64,000 nt of DNA from Hymenobacter yonginensis (GCF_027625995.1 NZ_CP115396.1:3162001-3226000); one strand, 5' to 3'; positions 17,159-25,865 are shown, numbered from the stretch's first letter. Made by a program: numbers and translations. The notes: generated by a model not told the origin, from the sequence alone.

Positions 17159-18202
17159 TTAAGGGCGTGGGGGCTGTTTGGTGAAGGCCTGCACCCGCGC
17201 TACGGCGTTGCGGCGCACGTTCAGGTAGAACAGGCCGTAGTCGGCGAGGTGGAAGGAGTGGCGCAGTTCGGGGCGGCCGGGCAGCAGGAAGCGGGGGTAG
17301 CCGCTGGCTTTGGGCGGGTGCACCCACAGCACGCCGTTGTGCACTTTGGCAGCCGTGAGGGTGGTGTCAATCCGGTCGAAGCTGGATGGGACGCTGCCGC
17401 GGTTGAGGGTGGCGGGGGCCGTGACGGTGTCGGTTTTCCAAGTGAGCGGGTTTGTGGCGAGGGCGCCGTGGTAGGGCGGGTAGTCATAGCCCCACTCGGC
17501 CGTGTTCCAGCTCACGTAGCAGCCGGTCTGCAGCGAATCCTGGCAGGGGCGCAGCATCTTGTACCGCTCGGGGCGCACCTCGAAGCCTACCAGGTAAGCT
17601 GCCACCAGCTGGCGGCGCAGGGCAGAGTCCTCGTCGAAAAACTCCTGGAGCAGGCGGCGGGCATGGTAGGCACCCTGGCTGTGCCCGGCCAGAATGATGG
17701 GCCGGCCCTGGTTGTAGTGCGCCAGGTAGTAGCGGAACGACGCCTTCACGTCCTGATACGCCAGTTCCAGCGCCTGGGAGCTGTTGGCGGTGCTGTCAAA
17801 GAAGGCGTAGAGCGTGGCCTGCCGGTAGTGCGGCGCGTAGATTCGGCCGGCGGCGTTAAACACAGACGCCTGCCGCATGATGCTGAGCTTGTCGGTGAAC
17901 TGGTTGAGGCTGGCGTCGGCGGGGTCGGCGTTCCAGCCTTTAGGCAGAATAAGGGTGGTCAGGTGCAGGAAGAACACGTCGGCCGGCGCGGTGGCCTGCT
18001 GGTCGCGCAGGGTGGAGTGGAGCGGCACGGCGTCGGCCGAGTCGCGGGTGGTGGGCAGGGCGGCCCAGTTGGCGGCCAGCGCGTAGTCGGGCACGGGCGG
18101 CTCCTTGGTGGCGGCAAATTCGTGGCGTGGCTTGATGAGCTTGATGCAGGAGCCCAGCAGCAGCGGCAGCAGCCACACGCTCAGGCGCCGAAAAAAGGAC
18201 AT
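17159..18202 (-). CDS. DUF3089 alpha/beta-hydrolase-like lipoprotein
   Basis: A 347-residue protein starting MSFFRRLSVWLLPLLLGSC, a lipoprotein signal with a lipobox cysteine (LLGSC), so it is likely membrane-anchored. The DUF3089 signature is clear: ADVFFLHLTT, the segment ending RIYAPHYRQATLYAF, then YLAHYNQGRPIILAGHSQG with the nucleophile elbow GHSQG, and a C-terminal HLADYGLFYLNVRRN with the likely catalytic His/Asp region. Members are predicted serine hydrolases; the substrate is unknown. The small membrane protein follows directly. Confidence 0.85.
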   Translation of the reverse strand: MSFFRRLSVWLLPLLLGSCIKLIKPRHEFAATKEPPVPDYALAANWAALPTTRDSADAVPLHSTLRDQQATAPADVFFLHLTTLILPKGWNADPADASLNQFTDKLSIMRQASVFNAAGRIYAPHYRQATLYAFFDSTANSSQALELAYQDVKASFRYYLAHYNQGRPIILAGHSQGAYHARRLLQEFFDEDSALRRQLVAAYLVGFEVRPERYKMLRPCQDSLQTGCYVSWNTAEWGYDYPPYHGALATNPLTWKTDTVTAPATLNRGSVPSSFDRIDTTLTAAKVHNGVLWVHPPKASGYPRFLLPGRPELRHSFHLADYGLFYLNVRRNAVARVQAFTKQPPRP

Positions 18203-18281
18203 GGGAAAAACCATAGCACGTAGCCGTCAAACAAAAATGCGCGCTGCCGGGCCACGGCAGCACGCATCCGGCAGGCGGGCG

Positions 18282-18289
18282 CAAAGGTA
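18282..18289 (-). promoter_or_regulatory. -7 promoter element (TACCTTTG, minus strand)
   Basis: Reads CAAAGGTA on the plus strand, 80 bp upstream of the DUF3089 start. Confidence 0.55.
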
Positions 18290-18296
18290 CGGCACC

Positions 18297-19433
18297 TTAG
18301 TCGGTGAACGTGTTTTCGAGCAGCTTTTCCTGCCGCAGGTAAATGATTCTGAAGTTCTTGTCGAGGCGCACCCGCACCTGTGCGGCCGTTTGCTGGCGCT
18401 TCTGCATCGACTGCCGGAAGGCCGTGCTCCGCTCCCGGTACGTCACCACCCGCGAGCCGTCGCTGACGGCGGGGCTTACCTGCAGGCTGCCGGGCTCAAT
18501 CCGCGACTCTGCCTCCGTAAACTCGGGGAAGTGCGTGCGGTTCAGCTCGGCCTCAATGGCGGCCGGCGTAGTGCCGGAAAGCGTGTAGAACCGCTCGACG
18601 GTAGGCGCGAAGTGCTGCCCGGCACTGAACGGCGCGGCCTGCAGATCGGCGTAGTACGACTCCAGCACCTGCTGGGCCCGGGCCGTAGCAGCGTTGTCCG
18701 ACATGGCCGGGGCGGTTTCGGCGGGCACCTCAACTGGCGCTTCTTCCGCCGTGTCGGGGTTGGTGGGGGCAGCCGCGGGCGGCAGGGCCGGCGCTACCCG
18801 CACAGTTTCGGGCACAGCCGCCGGGGGCAAGTCAATCTGCTCGGCCTGCGGGCCTTCCTCGGGCGTAACGGCCAGCGAGTCGGCGGCGGTGCGCGAGGTG
18901 CTGGTCAGCCGCTCCGACTCCTGATTGCCCAGCATCAGGTAGGCCACCAGCGCCAGCAGCGCCAAGATGCCGCCCACGATGAGAATGGTGCTGAGCGGGC
19001 TTTTCTGCGGCGCCACATACGGCATGTCTTCCACGTCTTCCACCTGCTCCTGCTCGTAGCCGGGCGCAGGAACGCTATACTGCGCGGCGGCCGGCACGGA
19101 AGGCGAGGCCTCGGGCCGACCCGCCACGATGGGGCGGCTCAGCGGCTCGGCCGGCGAGGCTGGCATGGGCGGCATCGGCACCACAGGCTCCGGGGCCGCG
19201 TGGTGCGTGACCGGGGGCAGCAGCGGGTCGGCTACCGGCGAAACGGTGGTGGGCTCGAAGGCCGGCGGGGCCGGTGCCACGGGCGGCTGTGTTGCCTCGG
19301 GGGTTGGGGCCGCACTTTCGCCGGATAGCAGCTTCTGCTTCAGCGTGGTGAATTCCTGGGGCGTGATGATGCCACTGTCGAGCCATTCTTTCAGCTGCCG
19401 CAGTGTTTCAAACGTCGATGAGTCTTTTTCCAT
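18297..19433 (-). CDS. SHOCT-domain membrane protein with proline-rich linker
   Basis: A 378-residue protein. The N-terminus (residues 6-40, LRQLKEWLDSGIITPQEFTTLKQKLL) is a SHOCT motif, a short helical module often found at protein ends and linked to oligomerisation. A Pro/Ala/Val-rich linker (about 45-140) leads to one transmembrane helix (LSTILIVGGILALLALVAYLML, about 150-170) and a second low-complexity linker. The C-terminal domain (about 250-378: QQVLESYYADLQAAPFSAGQHFAPTVERFY) resembles an NTF2-like or SnoaL-type fold seen after anchors. Probably an inner-membrane protein facing the periplasm; function unknown. Confidence 0.7.
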   Translation of the reverse strand: MEKDSSTFETLRQLKEWLDSGIITPQEFTTLKQKLLSGESAAPTPEATQPPVAPAPPAFEPTTVSPVADPLLPPVTHHAAPEPVVPMPPMPASPAEPLSRPIVAGRPEASPSVPAAAQYSVPAPGYEQEQVEDVEDMPYVAPQKSPLSTILIVGGILALLALVAYLMLGNQESERLTSTSRTAADSLAVTPEEGPQAEQIDLPPAAVPETVRVAPALPPAAAPTNPDTAEEAPVEVPAETAPAMSDNAATARAQQVLESYYADLQAAPFSAGQHFAPTVERFYTLSGTTPAAIEAELNRTHFPEFTEAESRIEPGSLQVSPAVSDGSRVVTYRERSTAFRQSMQKRQQTAAQVRVRLDKNFRIIYLRQEKLLENTFTD

Positions 19434-19515
19434 GAGGGGAGAGCAGGCGGGAAATGAGGTGCGGCCGGCCCGGCCAGCCTTCTACGGGCAAACGCCCGCC
19501 ATGCCGCACCAGCTG

Positions 19516-19523
19516 CAAACTTA
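19516..19523 (-). promoter_or_regulatory. -7 promoter element (TAAGTTTG, minus strand)
   Basis: Matches TAnnTTTG, 83 bp upstream of the SHOCT gene start. Confidence 0.5.
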
Positions 19524-19547
19524 CGCAGACCGCGCTAGGCAAGTCGC

Positions 19548-20273
19548 CTACTTCTTGTCGAGGGTGGACAGCCGGTCGCGGCGGCGCTGCAGCCGGACTT
19601 TGCGCAGCTCCATCTGCTGGGCATTTACCACGAGCTGGGCCGAATCCTGGCTGGATTTGAGCTTGTTCTCGATATTCTGCTTTTTGAGGGCCTCGATTTT
19701 ATCGAGGTTGTTCTGGGTGTTGTTACTCAGGCTGACGCGCTCCTTCTCAAGGCGCTCCTTCTCCTTTTCGGTTTCGCGCAGCTCTTTCTCGGCAGCGGCC
19801 AGCTGCTCGCGGTAGGCTTTCAGGCGGGCGGCGCTGGCAAAGTTGGTGACGATGTTGCGCAGGGCGGCGTACTCGGTGGGCGTCTTGTCGGCGTCGAAAT
19901 AGGTATCGGCGTTGAAGGCCGCGAAAACCGCCAGCTCGGTGGTGGAATCGGACGGGGCCGTAACCATGCCGTAGAGGTCAATCAGCTTGCCCGAGATGCT
20001 GGAGGCCGGCACCTGCTTGGCCACCATAATGTCGCGCTTGCCCACGCCAAAGGTGCCATTGCCTTTCACCTTGATGTTGTAGGTGTCTTTCAGCCAAGAC
20101 TGCCAGAAGTCGCGCGTCCATTCGGGCGTGCCGTCCACCTGCACTTTCAGCGCCGAACGCTCGCGCTTTTCGTGGTTGACGGAGCTTTGGCGCACTTCGT
20201 AGAGTTGGGCCGAAGCGGCGGGGCCAGCCAGCAGCGAGGCCAGCAGCAGCAGAAGGGAGAAGGTCTTTTTCAT
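19548..20273 (-). CDS. Secreted coiled-coil protein, unknown function
   Basis: A 241-residue protein starting MKKTFSLLLLLASLLAGPAASAQ, a clear signal peptide. The middle (VKGNGTFGVGKRDIMVAKQVPA, FAAFNADTYFDADKTPTEY) looks globular; from about residue 150 a long charged helix (REQLAAAEKELRETEKEKER, NLDKIEALKKQNIENKLK) should form a coiled coil. I do not recognise the family. Start at ATG 20273 rather than upstream 20303 because the signal peptide begins there. Confidence 0.65.
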   Translation of the reverse strand: MKKTFSLLLLLASLLAGPAASAQLYEVRQSSVNHEKRERSALKVQVDGTPEWTRDFWQSWLKDTYNIKVKGNGTFGVGKRDIMVAKQVPASSISGKLIDLYGMVTAPSDSTTELAVFAAFNADTYFDADKTPTEYAALRNIVTNFASAARLKAYREQLAAAEKELRETEKEKERLEKERVSLSNNTQNNLDKIEALKKQNIENKLKSSQDSAQLVVNAQQMELRKVRLQRRRDRLSTLDKK

Positions 20274-20326
20274 ATCGGAAGCGAAATACGCAGAGCGGAA
20301 CAAGGAGTTAGCCGAACTTCGCTCAA

Positions 20327-20572
20327 CTACAGGTCGTGCCGGTCGAAGGCCGCCTGCAAGTCGTTGCGCATGTCGGTGAAGCGGGCCAGCGCCGCCTGCA
20401 GAAACTCGCTGTCGAGCAGGGCCCGCACGTCGTCGTCGCTGGTGACGTCCAGCTCGCTCACCTTGTAGGTCTGCTCCAGCGGGCCCTTCTCCAGCTTGAT
20501 CAGGTACTTCCCGTTCCAGGAGAAAAGCGTGATTTTGGCTTCAGGGTGCGGAATATCGGCGAGCTGGCGCAT
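20327..20572 (-). CDS. Small conserved hypothetical protein (81 aa)
   Basis: A cytoplasmic 81-residue protein (ITLFSWNGKYLIKLEKGPLEQTYKVSELDV then DDDVRALLDSEFLQAALARF). The beta-strand-then-helix pattern with a late FTDMRNDLQAAF looks like a genuine small domain seen across Bacteroidota; no function known. It precedes the coiled-coil gene by 53 bp on the same strand and may be co-transcribed. Confidence 0.65.
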   Translation of the reverse strand: MRQLADIPHPEAKITLFSWNGKYLIKLEKGPLEQTYKVSELDVTSDDDVRALLDSEFLQAALARFTDMRNDLQAAFDRHDL

Positions 20573-20611
20573 AGCAGGGGAAGTGAGCTTAAGATGGGCG
20601 AAGATACGGTA

Positions 20612-20820
20612 ACTGGGGTGATGTGATTTTTTGTGATGAGGTGATGAGGTGATGAGGTGACAGGTAAAGAAAGAACGTCATTCCGAGCGGAGCGAGGAAT
20701 CTTGCCAGTGTGGTAAATGATTCTACCACGCTGGCGAGATTCCTCGCTCCGCTCGGAATGACGTTCTGTTTGCTTCGCTTTACCTAACCGCTCATCCCCC
20801 CATCACCTTATCACCCCAAC
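20612..20820. repeat. Composite nested palindrome: GTGATGAGG arms around a 42-bp inverted repeat
   Basis: The inner arms 20674-20715 and 20724-20765 match over 42 bp with 2 mismatches (contains CATTCCGAGCGGAGCGAGG). Outer sides carry GTGATGAGGTGATGAGGTG (about 20635-20660) and its complement-like CATCACCTTATCACC (about 20804-20818). It fills the 238-bp gap between two minus-strand genes, touching the stop of the YeiH gene. No gene is seen in the gap. Confidence 0.9.
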
Positions 20821-21809
20821 ATAATCACGTACAGCGACACGCAGGAAATCACCACCCACAACAGCACACCTAGCGTAAACGGCTTCGGCCCGACGGATTT
20901 GACAGCCTGCCACGACAGGCCCGCCCCAATGAAGAACAGCGTAACCGTGAGGCCCAAGCGGGCGGCCTGCACCAGCCAGAGGCCTACCGTGTGCGTAGCC
21001 GGCACGTAGGTATTGAGTAGCATGGCCCCGATGAAGCCCAGAATAAACCAGGGCAGCTTCACCTTCACATCCTGTTGCTTGAACACCACGGCCGTGCCCA
21101 GCGCCACCGGAATAATCCAGAGGGCGCGGGCGAGCTTGATGGTGGTGGCCACTTCCAGCGCCTCCTTGCCGTAGGCTGCCGCCGCCCCCACTACCGACGA
21201 GGTATCGTGGATGGCAATGGCGCACCAAAGGCCGAACTGCTGCTGGCTGAGGCTAAGCGCGTGGCCGATGGGCGGAAAGGCAAACAGCGCCAGGGCATTG
21301 AGCACAAACACCGTGGCCAGTGCCACCGACATTTCCTCGTCGCGGGCGCGCAATACTGGCCCCACCGCCGCAATGGCCGAGCCCCCGCAGATGGCGGTGC
21401 CGCAGGAAATGAGGTGCGTAACAGGCCGGCCCAGCTTCAGCCAGCGGCCGGCCACGTAGCCCAGCACCAGCGTGCCCGCAATGGAAGCCACCGTGAACAG
21501 GATGCCCTGCCGGCCCGCCTGCACCGCCGCGTGGGCGTTCATACCAAACCCCAGCCCGATGACGGAGAACTGCAGCAGCTTGGCGGTGTACTTCTTGGTA
21601 AGGGCCGGAAACGGGTTGCCCACCGTTTGGGCCAGCACCAGCCCCAAGGCCAGGGCCACCGGCGGCGAGGCCCAGGGCGTGAGGCAGAACGCCAGCAGCG
21701 CGGCAAACACCACGCGCGGCAGCCAGAGGTTGGGGTGGGCAGTAGCAGGGGCGGAATCGACGGCCAGCGTGGGGGCGCTGGAACGCGGCAAGGGTAACGT
21801 GGATTTCAT
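20811..21809 (-). CDS. YeiH-family (UPF0324) inner-membrane transporter
   Basis: A 332-residue polytopic protein of about 9-10 helices. Typical YeiH/UPF0324 stretches are FALLAFCLTPW.., LGLVLAQTVGNPFP, LQFSVIGLGFGMN, LISCGTAICGGSAIAAVGPVL, WCAIAIHDTSSVVGAA and the end ..LFFIGAGLSWQAV. Members are putative sulfate (or other anion) exporters. The ATG at 21809 (MKSTLPL) is preferred, because a -7 element lies at 21834-21841, upstream of it. A LysR-type regulator sits next to it, as E. coli YeiE sits next to yeiH. Confidence 0.9.
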   Translation of the reverse strand: MKSTLPLPRSSAPTLAVDSAPATAHPNLWLPRVVFAALLAFCLTPWASPPVALALGLVLAQTVGNPFPALTKKYTAKLLQFSVIGLGFGMNAHAAVQAGRQGILFTVASIAGTLVLGYVAGRWLKLGRPVTHLISCGTAICGGSAIAAVGPVLRARDEEMSVALATVFVLNALALFAFPPIGHALSLSQQQFGLWCAIAIHDTSSVVGAAAAYGKEALEVATTIKLARALWIIPVALGTAVVFKQQDVKVKLPWFILGFIGAMLLNTYVPATHTVGLWLVQAARLGLTVTLFFIGAGLSWQAVKSVGPKPFTLGVLLWVVISCVSLYVIMLG

Positions 21810-21833
21810 ACTCGGGAAGTGGGTGCTTCGCCT

Positions 21834-21841
21834 CAAAAGTA
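21834..21841 (-). promoter_or_regulatory. -7 promoter element (TACTTTTG, minus strand) of the YeiH gene
   Basis: Reads CAAAAGTA on the plus strand, 25 bp before ATG 21809, between the LysR gene and the YeiH gene. Confidence 0.6.
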
Positions 21842-21882
21842 CGGTTCTCCCTCCCCCACCGATAATCCAAAATAGTTATGCG

Positions 21883-22788
21883 TTATTCCTTTAGGTTATA
21901 CTGTAGCTGCACGTAGCGCAGGAACCGCTCGGCCGGGCGCGTGAGGGGCTGGCCCTGCACCCACAAGGCCTCAAACTGCCGGGGCAGCCGCAGCCCCCGG
22001 ATGGGCACTTCCTCCAGCAACCCGGCGGCCAGCTCCCGCGTGAGGGCCCGCCTCGACACAAACCCCAGCGCTTCGGGGGCGGCTTCGAGGTAGGTTTTGA
22101 TGGCCTCGGTGTTATCGAAGTAGAAGGCCACGTGCAGGTTGGCAAGCTTGATTTTCTGCTCGCGCAAGGCAAATTCCAGCACTTCCAGCGTGCCCGAGCC
22201 CCGCTCGCGCAGCACCAGCGGGTGAGCCAGCGCCTCGGCCAGCGGCAGCGGCTCGGGGGGCGGACCGGCGGGCGTGGCCCGGCGCACGGCCACCAGCTCG
22301 TCGGCCAGCAGCGGCTCGTAGTGCAGGTCGCGGCTTTTGGAGCGGCCCTCCACGAAGCCCAGATCGAGCTGGCCGCTGAGGATGGCTTCGGCAATCTGCT
22401 CGGAGTTGCCGTTGAGCAGGGTCAGCTCCACCTGGGGGTAGCGGTGCCGGAAGCCGGGCAGCACGGCGGGCAGCACGTACTGGCTGAGGGTGGTGCTGGC
22501 TCCCAGGCGCAGGCGGCCGGCCGCCTCGCCGTGCAGCTGGTGCAGCTTTTCGGTAAGCGTTTGGTGGAGCAGCTCCACTTCGTCGGCGTGGGCCAGCAGC
22601 AGGGTGCCGGCTTCGGTGAGGCTCACGCGGTTGCCGCGCCGCTCGAACAGCCGCTGCCCGTAGGTGCGCTCCAGCTCCCGCACGTGCTTGGTAATGGCCG
22701 GCTGGGTGATGTACAGCTCCTGGGCCGCCCGGGTAAAGCTCAAATGCCGGGCCACCGCCTGAAACACGCGTAATCGAAAATCAGGCAT
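21883..22788 (-). CDS. LysR-family transcriptional regulator
   Basis: A 301-residue LysR regulator. The N-terminal winged helix (residues 1-60) has FRLRVFQAVARHLSFTRAAQELYITQPAITKHVRELERTYGQRLFERRGNRVSLTEAG. The C-terminal part is the LysR substrate-binding domain (LRLGASTTLSQYVLPAVLPGFRHRYPQVELTLLNGNSEQIAEAI and DLGFVEG), most like CysB/CbbR/YeiE-type members. It sits beside the YeiH gene, so it probably controls that gene and possibly the divergent peptidase. ATG 22788 is chosen from the domain start. The inverted-repeat arm begins just before it. Confidence 0.92.
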   Translation of the reverse strand: MPDFRLRVFQAVARHLSFTRAAQELYITQPAITKHVRELERTYGQRLFERRGNRVSLTEAGTLLLAHADEVELLHQTLTEKLHQLHGEAAGRLRLGASTTLSQYVLPAVLPGFRHRYPQVELTLLNGNSEQIAEAILSGQLDLGFVEGRSKSRDLHYEPLLADELVAVRRATPAGPPPEPLPLAEALAHPLVLRERGSGTLEVLEFALREQKIKLANLHVAFYFDNTEAIKTYLEAAPEALGFVSRRALTRELAAGLLEEVPIRGLRLPRQFEALWVQGQPLTRPAERFLRYVQLQYNLKE

Positions 22789-22789
22789 A

Positions 22790-22931
22790 GTAGCGCATGC
22801 TTTAGCTTGCAAGAAGAGGAACGGCCCGGCCGAAGTACCAGCCAGCGGGTAGCAGTCAGGCGCGGGGAAAGTACCTTTGCCCTTCTCCCACCCTTATTGC
22901 CCTTGCCTTCGCAAGCTAAAGCATGCGCTAC
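22790..22931. repeat. 21-bp perfect inverted repeat supplying leaders of two divergent genes
   Basis: Arms 22790-22810 and 22911-22931 are perfect reverse complements. Each begins right at a start codon: the plus arm ends at ATG 22932, and the minus arm is one base from ATG 22788. Both genes therefore have the same last 21 leader bases (core GCAAGCTAAAGCATGC). Confidence 0.92.
22872..22879 (+). promoter_or_regulatory. -7 promoter element (TACCTTTG) of the S9 peptidase gene
   Basis: Matches TAnnTTTG, 52 bp upstream of ATG 22932 and inside the interarm spacer. Confidence 0.6.
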
Positions 22932-24986
22932 ATGAAACGAAACCTATTGACCGCGCTGGCGCTGCTGCCGCTGGCCGCCGCTGCCCAAACCGGCAGCACC
23001 TACACCCCCGAGCTGCTCTGGAAGCTAGGCCGCCTGGGCGAAATGCAGGTGTCGCCGGACAAGAAAACCGTGGCCTACACCGTCACGCGCTACAACCTGG
23101 CCGATAACAAGGGCCAGTCCGACATCTGGCTGGTGCCCGTAGCCGGCGGCCCGGCCCGGCAGCTCACCAACACGCCCGCCGTCTCGGAAAACACCCTGAA
23201 CTGGCGGCCCGACGGCAAGCTGACCTTCCTGAGCGGTGAAAGCGGCACCGACCAGCTCTACGTGATAAGCCCCGACGGCTCGGGCAAGCAACTGCTGAGT
23301 GAGTTCCCCGACGAGGGCCTGAGCAACCTGAAGCTGGCCCCCAAAGCCAACTTCGTGCTGTACACTCAGGACGTGAAAACCGGCAAATCGGTGCAGGACT
23401 GGTACCCCGACCTGCCCAAGGCCGATGCCAAAATCATCGACGACCTGAACTACCGCCACTGGAACGTGTGGGACGACTACAAGGCCTCGCACGTATTCTT
23501 CCAGCCCGTGGGGGCCGATGGCAAGCCCACCGGCTACGGCAAGGACGTCATGGCCGGCGAGAAGTTCGACTCGCCGCTGCAGCCGCTGGGCGGCTCCGAG
23601 CAGCTCAACTTCGCGCCCGACGGCTACCGGCTGGCTTACACCTCGCGCAAGCTCACGGGCAAGGCCGAGGCCGAAAGCACCAACTCCGACATCTACCTCT
23701 ACGACGTGCGCTCGGGCCAGACCCAGAACCTGAGCGAGGGCCTGGGCGGCTACGACACCGAACCGGTGTTTTCGCCCGACGGCTCGAAGGTGGCCTGGCT
23801 GAGCATGGCCACGCCAGGCTTTGAGTCGGACCGCAACGGGGTGGTGGTGTATGATTTCAAGACCAAGAAGCGCGAGGACGTAACCAAGGGTTCGGAGCAG
23901 AGCGCCGCCAACCTGCGCTGGAGCCTTGATGGCAAGACGCTGTACTTTGTGAGCCCGCTGGAAGGCACCGAGCAGCTGTTCAGCGTACCGGCCAAAGGCG
24001 GCAAGGTGCAGCAGCTCAGCAAGGGCGCGTTCAACTACAACAGCTTCGAGCTGGCCGGTCCCGGCGTGGCCATCGTCAGCAAAACCACCCAGGCCAGCCC
24101 CGCCGACCTGGTGCGCGTAGACCTGAAAACCGGCCGCGAAACCGCCCTCACCACCATCAACCAGCAGGAGCTGGCCGGCGTGAAAACCGGCAAGACCGAG
24201 GCCCGCATGGTGCGCACCACCGACGGCAAGCAGATGCAAGTGTACGTCATCTACCCGCCCGATTTCGACCCGGCCAAGAAGTACCCGGCGTTGCTGTACT
24301 GCCAGGGTGGCCCACAGAGCCCCATCACCCAGAGCTTTTCGTACCGCTGGAATTTCCAGCTGCTGGCGGCCCAGGGCTACATTGTGGTAGCGCCCAACCG
24401 CCGCGGCCTGCCCGGCTTCGGCACCGAGTGGAACAACAGCATCTCGGGCGACTGGGGCGGCCAACCCATCCAGGACTACCTCTCGGCCATTGATAACGTG
24501 AGTGCCGAGCCTTACGTGGACAAGGCCCGTCTGGGCTGCGTGGGTGCCTCCTACGGCGGTTACTCGGTGTACCTGCTGGCCGGCAAGCACGAGGGCCGCT
24601 TCAAGACGTTTATTGCCCACTGCGGCCTCTACAACCTCACCAGCTGGTACCCCAGCACCGAGGAAATGTTCTTCGCCAAGCACGACATCGGGGCCGCGCC
24701 CTGGGAAACCCCGCTGCACAAGAGCTACACCGATTTCAACCCCCAGCAGTTTGCCAAGAACTGGGATACCCCTATCCTGGTGATTCACGGCGGCAAGGAC
24801 TTCCGGGTGCCCGAGGACCAGGGCATGGAGGCCTTCGGCACGGCGCAGCTGCGCGGTATCCCGAGCCGCTTCCTGTACTTCCCCAACGAGGGCCACTGGA
24901 TCGGCAAGCCCCAGAACTCGGTGCTCTGGAACCGGGTGTTCTTCGACTGGCTGGGCCGCACGCTCAAGCCGGAAGTGGCGAAGTAA
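22932..24986 (+). CDS. S9-family prolyl-oligopeptidase-like peptidase (DPP-like)
   Basis: A 684-residue exported serine peptidase. A signal peptide (MKRNLLTALALLPLAAAAQ) is followed by a WD40/beta-propeller-like region with repeated DGK..L.. blades. The C-terminal alpha/beta hydrolase has GASYGG (nucleophile Ser540), HGGKDFRVP (Asp623) and EGHWI (His655). Such enzymes cleave N-terminal dipeptides or acylated residues from peptides in the periplasm. The start at ATG 22932 leaves the inverted-repeat arm as its leader; an in-frame ATG nine bases earlier lies inside the arm. Ends at a strong terminator. Confidence 0.95.
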   Translation: MKRNLLTALALLPLAAAAQTGSTYTPELLWKLGRLGEMQVSPDKKTVAYTVTRYNLADNKGQSDIWLVPVAGGPARQLTNTPAVSENTLNWRPDGKLTFLSGESGTDQLYVISPDGSGKQLLSEFPDEGLSNLKLAPKANFVLYTQDVKTGKSVQDWYPDLPKADAKIIDDLNYRHWNVWDDYKASHVFFQPVGADGKPTGYGKDVMAGEKFDSPLQPLGGSEQLNFAPDGYRLAYTSRKLTGKAEAESTNSDIYLYDVRSGQTQNLSEGLGGYDTEPVFSPDGSKVAWLSMATPGFESDRNGVVVYDFKTKKREDVTKGSEQSAANLRWSLDGKTLYFVSPLEGTEQLFSVPAKGGKVQQLSKGAFNYNSFELAGPGVAIVSKTTQASPADLVRVDLKTGRETALTTINQQELAGVKTGKTEARMVRTTDGKQMQVYVIYPPDFDPAKKYPALLYCQGGPQSPITQSFSYRWNFQLLAAQGYIVVAPNRRGLPGFGTEWNNSISGDWGGQPIQDYLSAIDNVSAEPYVDKARLGCVGASYGGYSVYLLAGKHEGRFKTFIAHCGLYNLTSWYPSTEEMFFAKHDIGAAPWETPLHKSYTDFNPQQFAKNWDTPILVIHGGKDFRVPEDQGMEAFGTAQLRGIPSRFLYFPNEGHWIGKPQNSVLWNRVFFDWLGRTLKPEVAK

Positions 24987-25012
24987 GGCTGTACTCCACT
25001 TCTACTTTTCGG

Positions 25013-25051
25013 TATTCCTGATCTGCTTAGCAGGTCAGGAATATTTTTTTA
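25013..25051 (+). terminator. Terminator after the S9 peptidase gene
   Basis: Stem TATTCCTGA / TCAGGAATA flanking CTGC/CAGG, then seven T's. Confidence 0.9.
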
Positions 25052-25205
25052 TCCTGAATTTCAGTCGATTAAAACTTATGTAGAAACATACATATAGTTT
25101 ACCATATGTAAATGGCCCCTTTTTTGAGAAGGCGCTTACAACGCCGGAATGCAGCGAAGGATTCCAAGCGGAGCTACTTTTTTATCCCTTTCTCCTTTCT
25201 GCACT

Positions 25206-25865
25206 ATGAAAAAGCTTGTACTCTCGTTCGTATTGTTGGGTGGCCTGACTACCGCCCGCGCGCAGCAGCAGCCGTCCCTGCAGCAAACTCCCACCGCCCC
25301 GGCCACTACTTCTGCTGCTGCGGCTACCACTGCCGCCCCAATGGGGGCAGTACCTACGGCCCCAGAACGGGCTCATGTACTGAAAACCAACATTCTGAGC
25401 CCCCTATTGGGCTCGGGTACGCTATTCTATGAGCAGGCAATCAACTCCCGGGCTTCGGTGCAGCTGGGCGTGTTTGGCTCTTTTCTGCACGCCGCCGGCA
25501 CCGAATATGATGGATTTGGCCTGACCCCGGAGTATCGCCGCTACCTGACCGGGGAAGTCCTCAACGGCCTGTACGTGGGTTCCTACCTGCGTGTGCAGCG
25601 CTTCCGCCTAGCCGTGGATGTACCCGATAATTCCGGGCAGACGACCAAAGTAACCGGCAAGATGACTACCCTGGGCGGCGGCCTGTTGGTAGGCCGGCAG
25701 TGGATTTTTGGCCAGCGCTTCGTGGTAGACCCCTACCTGGGCGTTGGCTACGATGCCGGCCAGCTGCAGGTAAGCACCCAGGGCTACAGCCAGAATGTAT
25801 TTGGCACCGCCCCCGTCCGTGGCCTGAGCCTGCGGCCCGGTATCAGCCTGGGCTTTGCGTTCTAG
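25206..25865 (+). CDS. DUF3575-like outer-membrane protein
   Basis: A 219-residue exported protein with a signal (MKKLVLSFVLLGGLTTARAQ). A Gln/Thr/Ala-rich linker follows, then a small barrel-like domain (HVLKTNILSPLLGSGTLFYEQAINSRASVQLGVFGSFL, PEYRRYLTG, LRPGISLGFAF) that fits DUF3575 barrels. Its own promoter is unclear: TACTTTTT lies about 30 bp upstream, one base short of consensus. A 7-bp inverted repeat TACATAT/ATATGTA at 25089-25110 lies between the peptidase terminator and the gene and might bind a regulator. Function unknown. Confidence 0.7.
   Translation: MKKLVLSFVLLGGLTTARAQQQPSLQQTPTAPATTSAAAATTAAPMGAVPTAPERAHVLKTNILSPLLGSGTLFYEQAINSRASVQLGVFGSFLHAAGTEYDGFGLTPEYRRYLTGEVLNGLYVGSYLRVQRFRLAVDVPDNSGQTTKVTGKMTTLGGGLLVGRQWIFGQRFVVDPYLGVGYDAGQLQVSTQGYSQNVFGTAPVRGLSLRPGISLGFAF

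Noticed and set aside
23025-24896. 623-residue minus-strand frame opposite the S9 peptidase
   Set aside because: Antisense to a gene with intact catalytic triad; composition typical of shadow frames.
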